Position numbers and translations under genes: made by a program. The notes under the pieces are model-generated. The model did no database searches. It saw only the letters and a list, made by a program, of their open reading frames with translations, and was not told the origin of the DNA. This document shows positions 13,201 to 24,320 of a stretch of 64,000 bases of DNA, in pieces. This DNA comes from Oreocharis arfaki (Eukaryota > Chordata > Aves > Passeriformes > Paramythiidae). The stretch covers positions 387,130 through 451,129 of the forward strand of contig VZRR01027745.1 of NCBI GenBank assembly GCA_013398015.1, in the 5' to 3' direction. Within the stretch, counting starts at the first letter, position 1. Every line of letters begins with the position of its first letter.

Positions 13201-16200
13201 TATTTTTATATCCATCTGGAGAAATCAAGTGGCTGAATTTCCATGAATGCTTTCACCACCCATTGAATGAAGGCCATGACGTTACAAAAGAGTATCTTCT
13301 CCTTTAAGCAGAAGTGGTGGTGCTTGCATGGGAATAGCAACAAAGAAAAAAGCAAGCAAATAGCTTTCTTTGCAATAGGCAGCTTTCAAACACATGGAAT
13401 CTCAAGTTTACAGTGAGCAGAAAGCCTGCTCCCTGTAGATTACCCCACTTGGTGTTCTGCAGAACAGAATAGGGAAACTCTTGATCTTGCCTGTTTGAAA
13501 GCAAACATGGGACTTGACAAGAGTCACTTTCGGAGCAAGATCTACACTTCAAAACCTAAGCAGTAAACACTCAGTGATGCAAGTTGTCATAACTGAACTA
13601 CCACAATTTACAGTTCGAGCATCTGCCTTGAATTTGCTGACAAATAAATTCTGGGAAACATGGGTGTGTTGAAAGATTTAAAACATAAGTGTTCTAATAG
13701 CCTTTACTCAGTTTCATTTATTATACTTTCAAATTTTAATGAACGTTCAAACTGCTGTATTGAACACTGGTAAACAGACTGCATTATTAACAGAGAGTAC
13801 AGTTGTTCTTTAATTTAGACCACTGCAGAAGTTCTATCTTGTGTGTGAAAGGCTCATCAACCAATGGAGCTGCAAATTGGTGCCAAGTAGCTCGTTGTCC
13901 AGATGGTGTGCACTCTTACTGTTACTCCCTTACCATTCCTTAGGTCCTTAGTGTTCTTCTGTAGGTTATTTCAGTGTTTTGTTCAATTGTGTGCTGCCAA
14001 AACAACTGTAAAATAAACATCTGAAGGTGTTTTGTTTTCAGTTTAGAGTGTGATTTTAATGTTCCCTATTGATACCAAGTTTGATTGAGCTGGAGACCAA
14101 AGTTCCCAGTGTAGTTGTAGGACAGGTGCATGAGTTTCTGTAGTGTCCCCCTGCCATTTCTGAAGCCTGACCTACGAGGACTCCCTCAGGGCTAAGGATT
14201 ACATTGCTGTTCTGGTTTAATCATTTACCTCTCATCACAGACCACTGGTATGAAAGGGTTTCTCTGCAGCAAAGATACCTGTCCTACAACAGCATAAATA
14301 AAATTTCATGTGCTATAGCCTTTATTTCTTTGCAAAACTCTCACAAATCCCTGAAGGAATGTATTTCCCCTCTGTGCACTGAAAACATTTTGCTAAAGAC
14401 TGCTGTCTGCGGGACCTCACACTAGGGTTAAAAATTAGAAGTGGAAAAATATGTTTTCCAGTTACTGTTACAGAGGAGAATAACATTCTCATTGCTCATC
14501 AAAATCACAGGGTATGCAGAAGAAGTAGCATCCAGTGGATATTTTTAGGGTATGTGAATATCTCACATACGGAATAGACAGCATAAACCCACTGAAGTGA
14601 ATAAATAAAATCCAGAACAGAACTGTTAGTGTCTTGGAAACTTATCAGGCTGATTACTGGGAAATACAGTGATCACATCCTGAGTCAGTAGCTCTTATTA
14701 TGCCAATTGTTTAAATGCTCTAAAGCAGGGGTTTCCGAAGTGAAGCCTCAGAGCCCATGCAAGCTGCAAAATGTTTATGTCCCACAGAGGGATTTTGTAG
14801 TACTCTTCTACAGTGAGTGTAAAGTACTGCACTGCAGATGAATTTCATTATGTATTCCTAACTAAAGGGTGTTTTTCCATGAATGAAATACTAGGAAGCA
14901 CTGTTCGGCTGGCAGTTAGACTGTTTTTACAGACCTGGTTGGGAGTGGTATACAAGCTTCACCCACTGTATTCGTTCAATCAGATTTTTTGCTATCTGAA
15001 CTTTGGTAGATTGAAAAAAGTACTGAATAGGGTGCACAGAGGGAAAAAAAATTATAAGATGCTGCCTGGTTGCAAACCAAACTGTTCCAAAAAGCATATT
15101 TGTAGTAAAAACAGATCTAGAGTCCTTCCCTTTTTGCTTTTCTTTACTCAAGAAAAATGGGACTAAAGAAGTATAGTCAGGTTTTACATGCTGGAGCAAA
15201 TACTCTTGAGTATGTCACTAAAGTCCTTCTGACTTCCATGATCCACTAAGTTAAAATTCTGACAAGAGCAGAGGTATGAGAGTTCTTTTCATCATATGTG
15301 GTACTATGGTACACAGTACATTGACACCAGCCTCTGAGCAGTACCTTAAACTAACCACTGGTGCCTCTTCTTCTCACTTGCTCTTTACCCCTTCTGTAAG
15401 AAGGGGGTTCTGGTATTATTTTTATTATCTTTGCTTCAGTGTAGGGGAGTCATCTCTGTAGAATCTCCCAAGGTCCATTCATGCCCAAGTTTTCTGGGAT
15501 TCTAGCAGATTTGAGCTCATATTTGTCAGACTCAGAATCTCACTGCAAATTGTGAAGAGAATTGTTGGTGAGAATATGTTTAATTTTGGATTGATATTTT
15601 CACATTGTCATAACACTGTAATTCCTTTTAAAATCATTTTGCTTTTGGTCTGAGAAAATGGAGTGGCTCGTTCTCAGCCAACTAAATAGCTGTGGAAGGT
15701 GGAGGCTGGCAATAACCTGTGTAAGTTGGGATGAGTGGATGTGATGCTGTCACTGAAAAGCCCTGGCAGCATTGGGCCACTGCACGTAAGGGAGCAACGT
15801 GGCAGGCTGGTATTTCTGCAGCTGCACTTGGCATCACCCAGTCTTCATTCTGATGAGATGACTGTGTGTTCTCAAAAATGTTTTGAGTGTCAGGCTGCAC
15901 ATGTAGACCTGATCAGAATTCCTGTACCAGTTTAGACGTGTTCACTTGTTTTCCTACACTGGTGCATTAAGAACTGCTCAGTCTTTTTCCCTTTGCCTTG
16001 TCATGATGTAGGTGTACCCAGACACCAGTGCTGCCCTCACAGGACAACTTCTGGGACTTGAACCTTTGTTACCTTTCACCACACAGCCATCCCTTCTCTG
16101 CAGTGCCTGGACCTCCCTAGATCAGATTCATGAGCCATGCTGATATACTTTTAATCTGTGCCCAGCTGCCTTGCCTTGGAAAAAGAAAAAAGTCTGTTTA

Positions 16201-19200
16201 CAAGGTCCCATTTCCTTAGTTGATTTCCTGTTATGAGTCGCTGGAATTTTTTTTTCATCTCGAATGTGTGAAATATTTTGTATATATTTTGGGAGTGGTC
16301 ATTAATCATCTCTTACAAAACTCACTGGTTCGCATTGCATTGATGACCTCTGTCTAGTCCTCATGCTGAGTGATGTTCAGTGTGTTAGCAAACAAAACAG
16401 ACAAAAGGAAAATGAGATCTAAAAAGATGTGAACAAGCATCTGCAGAGTTCTCATCTTCTGAATAATAAGCACCATTCTACTATATTCCTTCCTTAGTAT
16501 TCTCTGTGTATTTGTCATCTCTTGCTGTGCTACATCTAATTTACAATCTAATCCCTACCAGAAAAAAGAACTCGGAGGTTTTATTTGCCTAGGTACTATG
16601 CATACACAGTTTAAATGTTAAAATGTTTAAATAATGTGGAAAAAATTGAATGGACTAAGACAGGAGTCTCTCCCTGCAACATATCCTAACCAGCAATTCA
16701 CCCCTCCTTCTCCATTCTTCCATTAATCACAAATTAATTACATGACGATTCTAAGATGAATGGAGTAAAAACCTACTAAGAACAAGGAGGCAGCTTGCAA
16801 ACCCACTGTAATTTGCAACTGAGTTGTGTTACTAAGTGCAGCCCGAGTGTACTAATTAATTTGAATTATCACTTAGCCACGTGTTCATATAAAGATTTTG
16901 TTTTCCTGTATTTTAATTTTGAGTATTTCCTAAGGAAAACAGTCATAGATAATTTTGTTTGGAACATCAGCTCAATGAAGCTAATGAATAAATGCATCTT
17001 GAATTTCCTAAGCAAGCTGAATTCAAAAGAGTGATATTTATTGATGGATTTTCGTAATCACTGTGTCTTTTCTCCCTTGTGTTGGTGCTACTGAAAGTGT
17101 CAAGTAAGTATGTATTAGGTATGATTAGCTCGTATATTTTTCCAGAGGGTAGGTTCATCAGTCTAGCTTTGTTTGAATCACTAATGCGTAGTGGAAACTC
17201 TTGTTTGATTTTTAGAGGTAGTGTTACCAATACAACAAATCAAGCAATGTCCCTCATAGTTTAGATGAGTAAAGTAAAATATAAATTAGAAACCGTGTCT
17301 TGGTTGATCAGTGCTTCTTAGCTGATATGAGTTCTTCTCTCCCATGATCTAACTCTTTCAATGTTTTGATTGCCTGTGTTTCTCATTATATCACTAAGCA
17401 ATTTCTGAAATGTCATAGTGCATCTGTGACTCCTTAACATTACAGCTTTGTGTTAGAAATTCAATTAATTTTGAAAATCAAATTCCTGTTCCTTTTGTCA
17501 ACCTGCAGCCATTGTAAAAACTTTCATTCTCTTTTTCTAGACCCTTTATACTCATCAAAGTTTCTTGCAGAGTTTGTGACCGTAAAATGCTCTTCGTTCC
17601 AAATTATACACAAGAGACGTCGATTTCAAGTGTTTCTAACCCTTCTGTGCTGCTAACCATGAAGATATTAACCAAATTTCAAGCCTCATAGCATTATTTA
17701 CCTGCATGTGCAGACAGCCTGAAACAACATCTCCAGTTAGTCTGAGATAAAACAGGCAGTTCAGAGTTCCTTGGATCCCACTCACTTTCCAAGACTTATC
17801 TTAGGGATTTTCCCAGTTTTGTCACAGTTTTTAAATGTTGTTTTCTGGTTTCATGTCCTGTTAGAAAATATTGCAGTAGTTTCATTCTCTCTGAGTTTGC
17901 TTTGCTGGAAGAGTATTGAGGTTACATTACATTCCTAAAGAGAGATCTTACTGCCTGAGACATAAAAATGTATCTAGGGCTTGCAAAGAACTTCATCTGT
18001 ATCCTGTAGCAGCTGAAGAGAGGAGGGGGAATGAAGTAGAATTACTTATTAGTTCTCTCAGACTCCTGTAATTCTGAGAAACTGCAAAAGAAATCTGTTG
18101 TAGACAAAAATTACATGGCATGTACAGGGTCAGGACATTTAATATGAAGATTTTGACCTACAAGCATCTATGGGTACTTTAGCCAGGCACAACATGATTA
18201 AAAATCCAAAAGGACTCTCTTTCTGATCATACAGATGTTATTGAAGGGTGCACAGTAAGTATAATAGAAGTACTGCAACATTTTAATCAGATCATCTGTG
18301 ACAGAGAGGCCTGGAAAATAAAAAAAATATATATCCTTACTTGAAGGATTGTGGCATTCTGACACTTGAAAAAATTGTTTTAATATTGCTTTACTGAAGG
18401 AATATTTACTTTATCTTCCATTAGAAAAATAATGGAATATATCCCTGTGCGAGATTAGTTGTTTCTTTTATTTCACTGCTGTATTCAAACAGTTCATAAG
18501 TAGCTGGAATGTGGGAATGAAAGGGTGAATTGCCAGAGTTCTCCCTAAACCTGTGGCAGTTGTACACTGGAGTGTGCCTGCCTTTCCAGGCATTCCAGAA
18601 GCAGGCGTTTGTTTTCACTGACCTCACCCACACTTGAATACTCGCTGCCAGCTAAAATCATTTCAGCAAGATGCAGCACATAAAGTGGTTTTAACAATTT
18701 TACTTTTCACTGGAAGAGTAATTCCATTTCTGATTACTCCAGCCCTGCAAAACTCAGCAGAAATTTCAAAGCCTATCAATTAAAGTGCTTTCCAATCAGG
18801 CACATTGTTGAGTATGTCCCTTCTCCTCCTTATGCAGTTAAATTCAGGCTGCCCGCATTACCTCTGTGCTCTCATTACTTTAATTTCATCTTTAAAAGGG
18901 GAATACAATTTCAAGTAGAGAAGAAAACACTGCAACCATACTTAGTAGGATTCTTTGATAATTGCAGATAAAAGTATTAAAAAAGTTAAAATCTATCAGT
19001 GTTTGGCTGAACTAGGGATGTAACATCAGCAGCTTCTGCGGCCTGTATAGTTCTTTTTCTCTCTCCATTTCACCCAAGAACTTTTTAAGAAATATCAGGT
19101 CCCCAGCTGTTTTCATTCAGCATCACCTTCCATCCAAGCCTACTGAGGAGTTAGCATAAAAACGTTATTCTGCACTGTAGGAATCACTCCTTCCTCATCT

Positions 19201-20187
19201 CTGCATGTAGCGTGTGCTGGGTTTAGGTGTCACAGTGGTCTTGATCACCCATTTTACAAGTTCCCCTGAGAGAAGAGGACAAGGCAGCCTGAGCAGGCAG
19301 ACAAGGAACAAACTCCACTGGGTTTCCCTGGTCAGCAGGAGCAAGGAGCCAGGACTCCAGGCTACCACACAGAGCGTGCCTGCTCTGCTGCTGGAGCCGA
19401 GCTCCCTTGGCCTGGGCCTTGGTCCCCAGGAAACTGTTTGCTCCATTGAACTGGCACATTTGGTGCATTGCAGTGGTGACAGAGGATTACTTAATTGGCA
19501 GGAATTGTTCTAGGTTGTCAGTTTGTTTAGCAAAAATCAGAACTGAGACTTGAGAGAAAGCTACTGCCACACAGGCTAAGTCAGAAACTGAGCAATTCCC
19601 ACCTTCTGGGTTTCACATATGCTGCCAGCAAAAGTTTGACTGTAGCATTTCGGGGTGTATCCAGGCTGGCTGTACTCTGGGCACTTCACAGGAGTGGGAA
19701 TGATGGGCTATGTTAACAGAGGGGTTGCACTTTGCTGTTTCTAGTGCTTGAATAAAGTAGACACAAACGTACACACCCACTTTATTTAGCAGTATCTCTG
19801 TTCTACCTGGTACTGTTGGGTTTTTTTCTGCCTTAGCTTTCCCCACAAAGTAAGAAACAGGCTACAATGTCTGTACCATATGAAGAACTCTGAGATCTTG
19901 CTGTTTCTTCTAATCAAGTAATATGCTAGTGTGATAAGTCCATTCTATTTTCTTCAAAGTTTCTTGTAGTGGTTTCTCTAACATCAGTAATCCTGCCACT
20001 CTGTGCAACAGAACAATTTTTCAAGTAATTAACATTAGACTGACAAGTGGGTTGAAAAATACTCCTAGACTAGAACAAAAAATGTATTCCAGCAATCTTT
20101 TTTTATGTGTCTCCTTCCTTCATTCAGAATGTGTGACGGGTTTTATTGCCATTTTTCAACTTCCTTATATTCTTAATTTTGTTGCAG
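10259..20187 (+). other. BANK1: BANK1 intron, 9.9 kb
   Basis: This is the longest complete intron in the window. No coding exon is required by the protein alignment between PYIVQ and VFQQK, because the two exons join in phase to give the family motif PYIxQVFQQK. A degenerate stretch near 10835-11040 (AAGACCAGAAGGGATTTC, then TAGTCCAATTC) resembles an old CR1 tail, but I would not annotate it firmly. A short hairpin (TGTGTATAT with its inverse) sits at 11591-11614. Nothing else is recognised. Confidence 0.75.
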
Positions 20188-20256
20188 TGTTTCAGCAAAA
20201 GGCTGCTCGAGTGACCAGTGACAACAGCAGGACATACTGTGAGGCCAGGAATCCCG
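20188..20256 (+). CDS. BANK1: BANK1 internal coding exon (VFQQK exon)
   Basis: This 69-base exon has phase 1 at both ends. The acceptor is TTTTGTTGCAG and the donor CCCG|GTACAG. With the G carried over from the previous exon it reads VFQQKAARVTSDNSRTYC followed by EARNP. Human BANK1 reads VFQQKTARRQSDDDKFC at the same place. The short length and symmetric phase mean the exon could be skipped without breaking the frame. Confidence is high because both the peptide and the splice sites agree. Confidence 0.93.
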
Positions 20257-21899
20257 GTACAGAATTTAATTTAGCTCTTTAACTGCCTTGGTATTTTTCA
20301 GTAGAACAAGTAGAGTTTTGCTGTGACTTGATTTTGGGCGATTTAGCATCTGTTTTGCCAGCTACGATTTATATCCTTAATGGTATTGCAGCATTAAGAG
20401 ATGAGATTAAAGAAAGAAGACTAAAAGTTATAGTCTTCTAGGAAAGATTTGTAGAGTTACTTTACATTTTTCTGTTTCTGTTCGTCATTGTGATTAAAGC
20501 CGAGAAAAAGAAGGACAGGAGGACCCAGCTGTGCACTAATTCCAGCCATGGAAAGACAGCAGTGAGGGGGAGCAACAGTTTCCTCCTGGGTACCCCAAGA
20601 TCCATGTAAAATTAATTACTTGTGGTAGTCCAGTTGTTATTTGAGTTGTAGCACATTACAATGTTGCTACTATAAATTCCATTAATGGTACGCTAAAATA
20701 ATTAACAATATTCTGTACAAAATTAGTGAACACAGAGTGAAGATATTTCCTCCTCCTTCAGTTATCAAGTAGCAGGTCAGGATTAAAGCATATAGAGCAG
20801 CATGTAATTACTGATTTATTACTGCGCTGGGGAACTGCAGTCTCCAGTGCTGCTGACATTGCTTTGAATGAATGCTAAACCACTTAGGGAAAGAATACAG
20901 GACCTTCTAGATCTTATTGTGGTGGAATATTGTTATCATAGCTCTACAAACCAACCTAGTGGCCTTCTGTGATGGAGTGGCTACATGGTTTTCTGGGTCT
21001 GAGGAGATACACTCACACCCTTCTAGCTGATACGAACAAAGCAGTTTTACCTAATCTGGTCTGACCTGCAAATAATCCCATCAGATGAAAGGTCATTAAT
21101 CCATCAAAATAGAACCAATTAGCTGAGATGCAGAAGAGTAGAGATTCATGCTCACTGTGTGCTGGTATGATGAAAAAGAGTACTGGGAGAAGCCACAGTA
21201 GCTGTTTATTCCTTTTGTTAGTGTATTTCCCTTTGAACAATCATTCCTTGCTTGAAATGAAGGTAGTGGTAACAGAAAAACTGACCCAAATCATACTGAT
21301 GGTTTAAACTTTTATCCTGGCCACACTCCCCATGCAGTGAAACAGGTGCAGCAGCCTCATAGAGGGCTCAGAGACCCCCGTTTCATGGCTGCTCATGTGT
21401 TCTGGATCAGCCATTCCAATATCAGTATCCTGGAGAGAAGCAGTGCTGCACCTCCCTGGACCAAGCTGTGAATCTGATAATGCACATCTCCCTTCAGTTG
21501 TGCACCTGTACCATATTCTCCAGGAACACTAGGCTGCAGAGTTTTCTTGTTGCTGCAATGTATTTAATAATTTGGAGGAAGGAACTCTTATGAAATTTCA
21601 AAATGCTTCCTTACCAAATTTCATCCACAACTTTTGAGATATGTAATGTAGGATGTTGAAGGAGAAAGGGAAAAAAAGGCACTGTGGATATTTTATATAG
21701 CAACCATTTCCTTTCAAATGTCAGTACTATAACGGTAGTGCTAGAAGGAAATTCTTTTGTGAACCAACGCTAGTGGAGAATCCATGGACCAGGGTAATAG
21801 TAACGAACGAAATGTTTGGGATGCTGCTCTGCTGCCAAAGAGTAATGGTAGAAACCTCATTGATTTGTTGCCTTTCTCTCTTTGTACATTTCGTTGTAG
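20257..21899 (+). other. BANK1: BANK1 intron, 1.6 kb, containing a possible cassette exon
   Basis: GT and AG ends are as expected. The candidate exon at 20500-20589 lies inside. The 3' end shows a tandem TAGCAG acceptor at 21897-21902, so splicing could use either AG and change the protein by one alanine. No mobile element is recognised. Confidence 0.7.
20500..20589 (+). other. BANK1: Possible BANK1 cassette exon (symmetric, phase-compatible)
   Basis: This 90-base open segment follows a pyrimidine-rich tract ending TTAAAG and precedes CTGG|GTACCC. Entered in phase 1 from the upstream exon it reads AEKKKDRRTQLCTNSS, then HGKTAVRGSNSFLL, and it leaves in phase 1. It can therefore be included or skipped without changing the downstream frame. 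The KKKDRR core resembles the human KKQDRAR stretch at this position. However, direct joining of the flanking exons already gives nearly the human length. The donor lacks the usual purines at +4/+5 and is weak. If the donor is not used, the frame ends at a TAA near 20607. Confidence 0.3.
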
Positions 21900-22083
21900 C
21901 AGCACACAGGGGCCATGCTGAGACAGTAACTTACAGTACTGTGGTGCACAACATCCCTCCTGAACAGGAAGAACTCATCCATTTGCAGGAAGAGGTGAAA
22001 AATCCACAATTTCTGTGGATGAAGCCCTTGACAGATTTAAAGAGTGGCAGAACAAAAAGCAGAGACTACCGTCCACTCAACAG
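21900..22083 (+). CDS. BANK1: BANK1 internal coding exon, carrying a one-base frame break
   Basis: The acceptor is TCGTTGTAG (with a second AG three bases on) and the donor is CAG|GTATGA. The first part reads AHRGHAETVTYSTVVHNI, then PPEQEELIHLQEEVKN, matching human FSTLRG...GQEELILLQEKVKN. At the A-run 21998-22002 the family reading jumps one frame. From 22003 it continues STISVDEALDRFKEWQ, against human GKMSMDEALEKFKHWQ. As written the exon is 184 bases. One more base is needed to keep the family frame and to meet the phase-0 start of the next exon. Without it, translation runs PQFLWMKPLTD and stops in the next exon. The cause is either an assembly indel in a homopolymer or a real disabling mutation. 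The exon itself is certain. Confidence 0.93.
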
Positions 22084-23695
22084 GTATGAGTTTGAAATTT
22101 GTTTCCTGATAAGAATCTTGATCAGAAGTTCTAAAAACAAGATCTTGTGTTTTGGCTCCTGCATATGAGGTCAAAAGTAATAATCATTACTTACATGCAA
22201 ATCAGCTCCCAAGGAACTTGCTGCTTGTAGTTCTGAATCTTCTAGAAACCCGTTTCCACTGTTGTTTGATTGCTTGAGAGGTTTTCTGAATTTGGTTAAA
22301 ATCCAGAGTTAAATATGTTGGTCTCCTAAGACTTGTGTTTTAAACTGTTGGGTGATGTGCATCTTTCATGAAACCTTATGTCACCAAACAAACCAAATGT
22401 GCTATTGAGCAGTGTCAGCTAACAGACACATGACTGTATCAAACTTACACTTACTACATTCGTTTAATATATATTAACTTTCATCAGGCTTTATGCCTGT
22501 GTGAAAGTGTTGAATATACTTAGTGAAATCCACAACTGTTGGCAATGCTCTACAGCTCCTTTGTATTCAATGTATGGAGTAAATTGAGGTGCACAAAACC
22601 AGGATTTACAAAAGCCCACAACACTGAAAGAACTACATCAAAGCTGAGAGCCATGGAGAGGAGGTTTGTTAATTACTTCTAAAAAGACACATGGAGGGAG
22701 AGGTTATGCCCTCATTTTATATGAGTTCGTGCATTAACAAAAATAATTTCTTGTTGTCCTTTAGGTCATTTAGTAGAAAGAGGAAAAGCAAAGCTAATTT
22801 ACTGCTTTTCAGAGTGGGAGAGCTATCAGATGCTGCCAGCAAGGAGAATGCTCTTTGTGTTTGCTTCTACTTGAAAGTCTAAGCTTTGTCATCACAGTGG
22901 AACATTTAACAGCAAAAATGCAAGGGCCTGGAACAGTTTGGGGGCCCATTTCCCAAGCTGGCCACCAGCAGCACAGCCCTGGGAATGTGACGGATGCCCC
23001 CTTTCCACATCCATCTGCAGCCAAGCATGCAGATGAATTACTGGTATTGCTCTCTCAGTCAGGGGCATTTCTTGTGGAGGAAGATGATATCTAATCTGTG
23101 CCATGATAGCAGCACCAAGTTATAAGTCTTTTTTTTTTTCCTTGGTGAACTGTAAGATGCCCGTATTTCTAGGAAGATTTACTTGGCCTGTTTTCAGTGC
23201 TTCTGGGAAAAAGCTACTTCGTAGTGGTGGTTTACACCCTGCACTGCATGTGTGACTTTTCTTTGGTTTTGTTCCACAGCAAAGTCTTTTCCTCTTACTC
23301 TCTATAAACATGATGAACTGACTTCACACTGCCACTGCAGCTGTTTGTCCTTCACTTGGGTTTTTGAGGAAAAATCACTTGTCCAAGAAAAAAACCAACC
23401 CCAAAACAGCAAACCCCAAACAAACAAAAAAGAACACCCGAGCCTCTGTAATCTAATGCCAGAATCATTGTAACTTACTGCTGGCAGGGATAACTCCATG
23501 AGACTCTTAGGTAAAAATGCTAAAATTAGCATCATAAACATTTTTCAGTCTTTTAAAATTATTTTCCAGGAGAGAGATGCTTGGTGTTCAGAATGCTAAA
23601 GAATCCAGCTTTTTATAGTGACTTATTATTTTTACCGTAAGCTTCCATTGCTGATCTCTGCTGCTGGTTTTATGCTTGGTTTTTTTTACTTAAAG
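22084..23695 (+). other. BANK1: BANK1 intron, 1.6 kb
   Basis: This intron has GTATGA at its start and TTACTTAAAG at its end. An A/C-rich stretch near 23389-23430 (runs of AAAACC type) is simple sequence. I see no coding segment needed here, since the flanking exons join as QQ|EK exactly as in the human protein. Confidence 0.75.
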
Positions 23696-23759
23696 GAAAA
23701 AGTGCATCACCTTAGAGACACCATTATCAGAAACAGACAAGAAAATGCAAACCTGAATG
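23696..23759 (+). CDS. BANK1: BANK1 penultimate coding exon
   Basis: This 64-base exon starts in phase 0 and leaves one base. The acceptor is a T-rich tract ending ACTTAAAG and the donor AATG|GTAAGT is strong. It reads EKVHHLRDTIIRNRQENANLN, matching human EKLRQLRDCIIGKRPEEEN. It forms the end of the conserved C-terminal helical segment. It is read in the family frame only if the one-base break in the previous exon is an error. In the frame written in this sequence it contains a TGA near its end. Confidence 0.92.
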
Positions 23760-23824
23760 GTAAGTTGCACTTTTTCTGCCTTTTAGGACTCTGAAGCCTT
23801 GAACTTTAAGCATAGTGTAGAAGT

Positions 23825-23848
23825 CTGATCCAAACCCTTTTGGATCAG
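23825..23848. repeat. Perfect 10-bp inverted repeat with 4-base loop
   Basis: CTGATCCAAA is followed by CCCT and then by its exact reverse complement. It begins 66 bases after the penultimate BANK1 exon ends, so in pre-mRNA it could fold next to the 5' splice site. No function is known to me. Confidence 0.7.
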
Positions 23849-24204
23849 GCACTGAGTTTGTAATGAACATTTTCTGTATCTGACCACATTTATTTTAGCA
23901 TAATCAGGCCTTCAGCAATATCGAGATTTCATCCCAAAGATGGAATCACTGCAAGTTAATGGGGTAGAAAATTTACCAAGTCTCTATGGCTCAGCTTTTC
24001 TGTGGCCTATTTCCTACTGCATCATCAGAATTTGGGTAGATGGCTTCTTTAGAGCAATTTGCTTGATGACTTCAATATTTTATTTGTAAATCAGCCATCA
24101 ATTTGCAAATTCTCGATGAACTTTCTACTGCTACAGCAGGTTTTTTTGAGTATTATGGTCATTATTTAAAACTGTACCATTGGTGATTTATGATGCTTTT
24201 TTCC

Positions 24205-24320
24205 CTTTTGGGGGTAAAAAATGGATTTTTGGGGTTGTCCTGTGCAGATCTAGGAGCTGGACTCTATGATCCTTGCAGGTGCTTTTCAACTCAGAATATT
24301 CTATGATTCTTTGTGATTGA
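24205..24320 (+). mobile_element. CR1 LINE 3'-end fragment
   Basis: The stretch GGAGCTGGACTCTATGATCC, then CTTTTCAACTCAGAATATTC and a TATGATTCTTTGTGATTG end, is the classic CR1 3' terminus with its ATTCTRTG repeats. It is short, diverged and heavily 5'-truncated, as is usual for this family. It lies in sense orientation to BANK1. Confidence 0.85.
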
